Source: Sphingomonas sp.
GTDB lineage: Bacteria; Pseudomonadota; Alphaproteobacteria; Sphingomonadales; Sphingomonadaceae
NCBI GenBank assembly: GCA_025935515.1
Contig: JAICVC010000043.1
Span: forward strand, 1 to 13,436
Direction: 5' to 3'
DNA length: 13,436 nt
The notes below the pieces were generated by a model, which did not search any database, was not told the DNA's origin, and saw only the letters and a list, made by a program, of their open reading frames with translations. Positions 12,764-13,436 of this stretch are shown here, piece after piece (the first letter of the stretch is position 1; the number at the start of each line of letters is the position of its first letter). Both the position numbers and the translations under genes were made by a program.

Positions 12764-13436
12764 CTAATCCCGCAGCAGCTCGTTGATGCTGGTTTTCGAG
12801 CGGGTGCGCTCGTCGACGCGCTTGACGATCACCGCGCAGGCAAGGCCCGGACCGCCATCCTTGCCGGGCATGCTGCCCGGAACCACCACCGAATATTCGG
12901 GCACGCGGCCGTAATGGACCTCGCCCGAGGCGCGATCGACGATCTTGGTCGACGCGCCGAGGAACACGCCCATCGACAATACCGAGCCGCGCTCGACGAT
13001 CACGCCTTCGGCGACTTCCGACCGGGCGCCGATGAAGCAATCGTCCTCGATGATCACCGGCCCCGCCTGCAAGGGCTCGAGCACGCCGCCGATCCCCGCG
13101 CCGCCCGAAATATGGACATTGCTGCCGATCTGCGCGCAGCTGCCGACCGTCGCCCAGGTGTCGACCATCGTCCCCTCGCCGACCCGCGCGCCGATGTTGA
13201 CGAAGCTCGGCATCAGCACCGCGCCGGGCGCGACGAAGGCGCCGCGGCGAACGATCGCGCCGGGGACCGCGCGGAAGGCGGCGGCGGCGAATTGCTCTTC
13301 GCCCCAGCCGGCGAACTTCGACGGCACCTTGTCCCACCAGTGCCCGCCGCCGATCCCGCCGCCGATCAGCTCCATCGGGTTGAGGCGAAAGGACAGCAGG
13401 ACGGCTTTCTTCAGCCACTGGTGGACGGTCCAATCC
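12764..13436 (-). CDS. dapD: Tetrahydrodipicolinate N-succinyltransferase (5' end beyond window)
   Basis: DapD transfers succinyl from succinyl-CoA to tetrahydrodipicolinate in the succinylase branch of lysine and meso-diaminopimelate synthesis. The visible 223 codons begin in DWTVHQWLKKAVLLSFRLNP at the window edge, so roughly 50 N-terminal residues are missing against the ~275-280 expected. Left-handed beta-helix hexapeptide repeats follow, with conserved stretches FVNIGARVGEGTMVDTWATV, HISGGAGIGGVLEPLQA and IIEDDCFIGARSEVAEGVIV. The protein ends normally (NELLRD, TAG at 12766-12764). The repeat begins right after the stop. The in-frame ATG at 13375 is internal, not the start, since family sequence continues upstream of it. 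Confidence 0.96.
   Translation of the reverse strand, partial: DWTVHQWLKKAVLLSFRLNPMELIGGGIGGGHWWDKVPSKFAGWGEEQFAAAAFRAVPGAIVRRGAFVAPGAVLMPSFVNIGARVGEGTMVDTWATVGSCAQIGSNVHISGGAGIGGVLEPLQAGPVIIEDDCFIGARSEVAEGVIVERGSVLSMGVFLGASTKIVDRASGEVHYGRVPEYSVVVPGSMPGKDGGPGLACAVIVKRVDERTRSKTSINELLRD

Overview
The window is gene-dense, high-G+C DNA from an alphaproteobacterium, most probably a sphingomonad (order Sphingomonadales). This rests on protein flavour: an alphaproteobacterial-type HNH endonuclease, a HIG1 twin-membrane protein beside a PduO-type adenosyltransferase, and an RND-unrelated GT-C protein of a kind I associate with this class. DNA signs agree: a CtrA-like box, GANTC sites in a promoter region, and two 'GTCATTGCGAG...CTCGCAATGAC' inverted repeats. 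It is an inference; no rRNA or species marker is present. No CRISPR, tRNA, prophage or insertion sequence was found.

Layout. (1) 1-2071: a truncated GtrA-type flippase gene (minus) diverges from a 605-codon GT-C/STT3-like membrane glycosyltransferase (plus), with only 27 bp between the start codons. (2) 2074-8434: nine genes all on the minus strand, tightly packed and probably one or two transcripts. In transcription order they are gluQ, a HIG1-type protein, a PduO-type cob(I)alamin adenosyltransferase, egtB, egtD, a YggT-family protein, folD, a secreted NTF2-like protein and a MarC-family protein. The last four are joined by three consecutive ATGA stop/start overlaps. (3) 8435-8636: a divergent control region with a GANTC-containing inverted repeat and a perfect 18-bp palindrome. 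(4) 8637-9768 (plus): the HNH endonuclease, then a stand-alone receiver protein whose phospho-acceptor Asp is replaced by Glu and which is preceded by a CtrA-like box. (5) 9769-11009: a repeat that also supplies the last codons of galU (minus), then galU itself and a small lipoprotein gene whose stop codon abuts the galU start. (6) 11056-11628 (plus): a TlpA-like lipoprotein thioredoxin, overlapping tail-to-tail with an EamA/DMT transporter (minus). (7) 12596-13436: the second repeat copy, then the 3' part of dapD, which runs off the window.

Functionally this is mostly chromosomal housekeeping. It covers one-carbon metabolism (folD), ergothioneine synthesis from histidine (egtD then egtB), cobalamin activation, tRNA-Asp queuosine glutamylation (gluQ), UDP-glucose supply for envelope sugars (galU), lysine/diaminopimelate synthesis (dapD) and envelope functions. 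The points most worth a second look are the GtrA/GT-C pair, the Glu-substituted receiver under a possible CtrA site, the palindrome before the HNH gene, and the repeat that has become the 3' end of galU.
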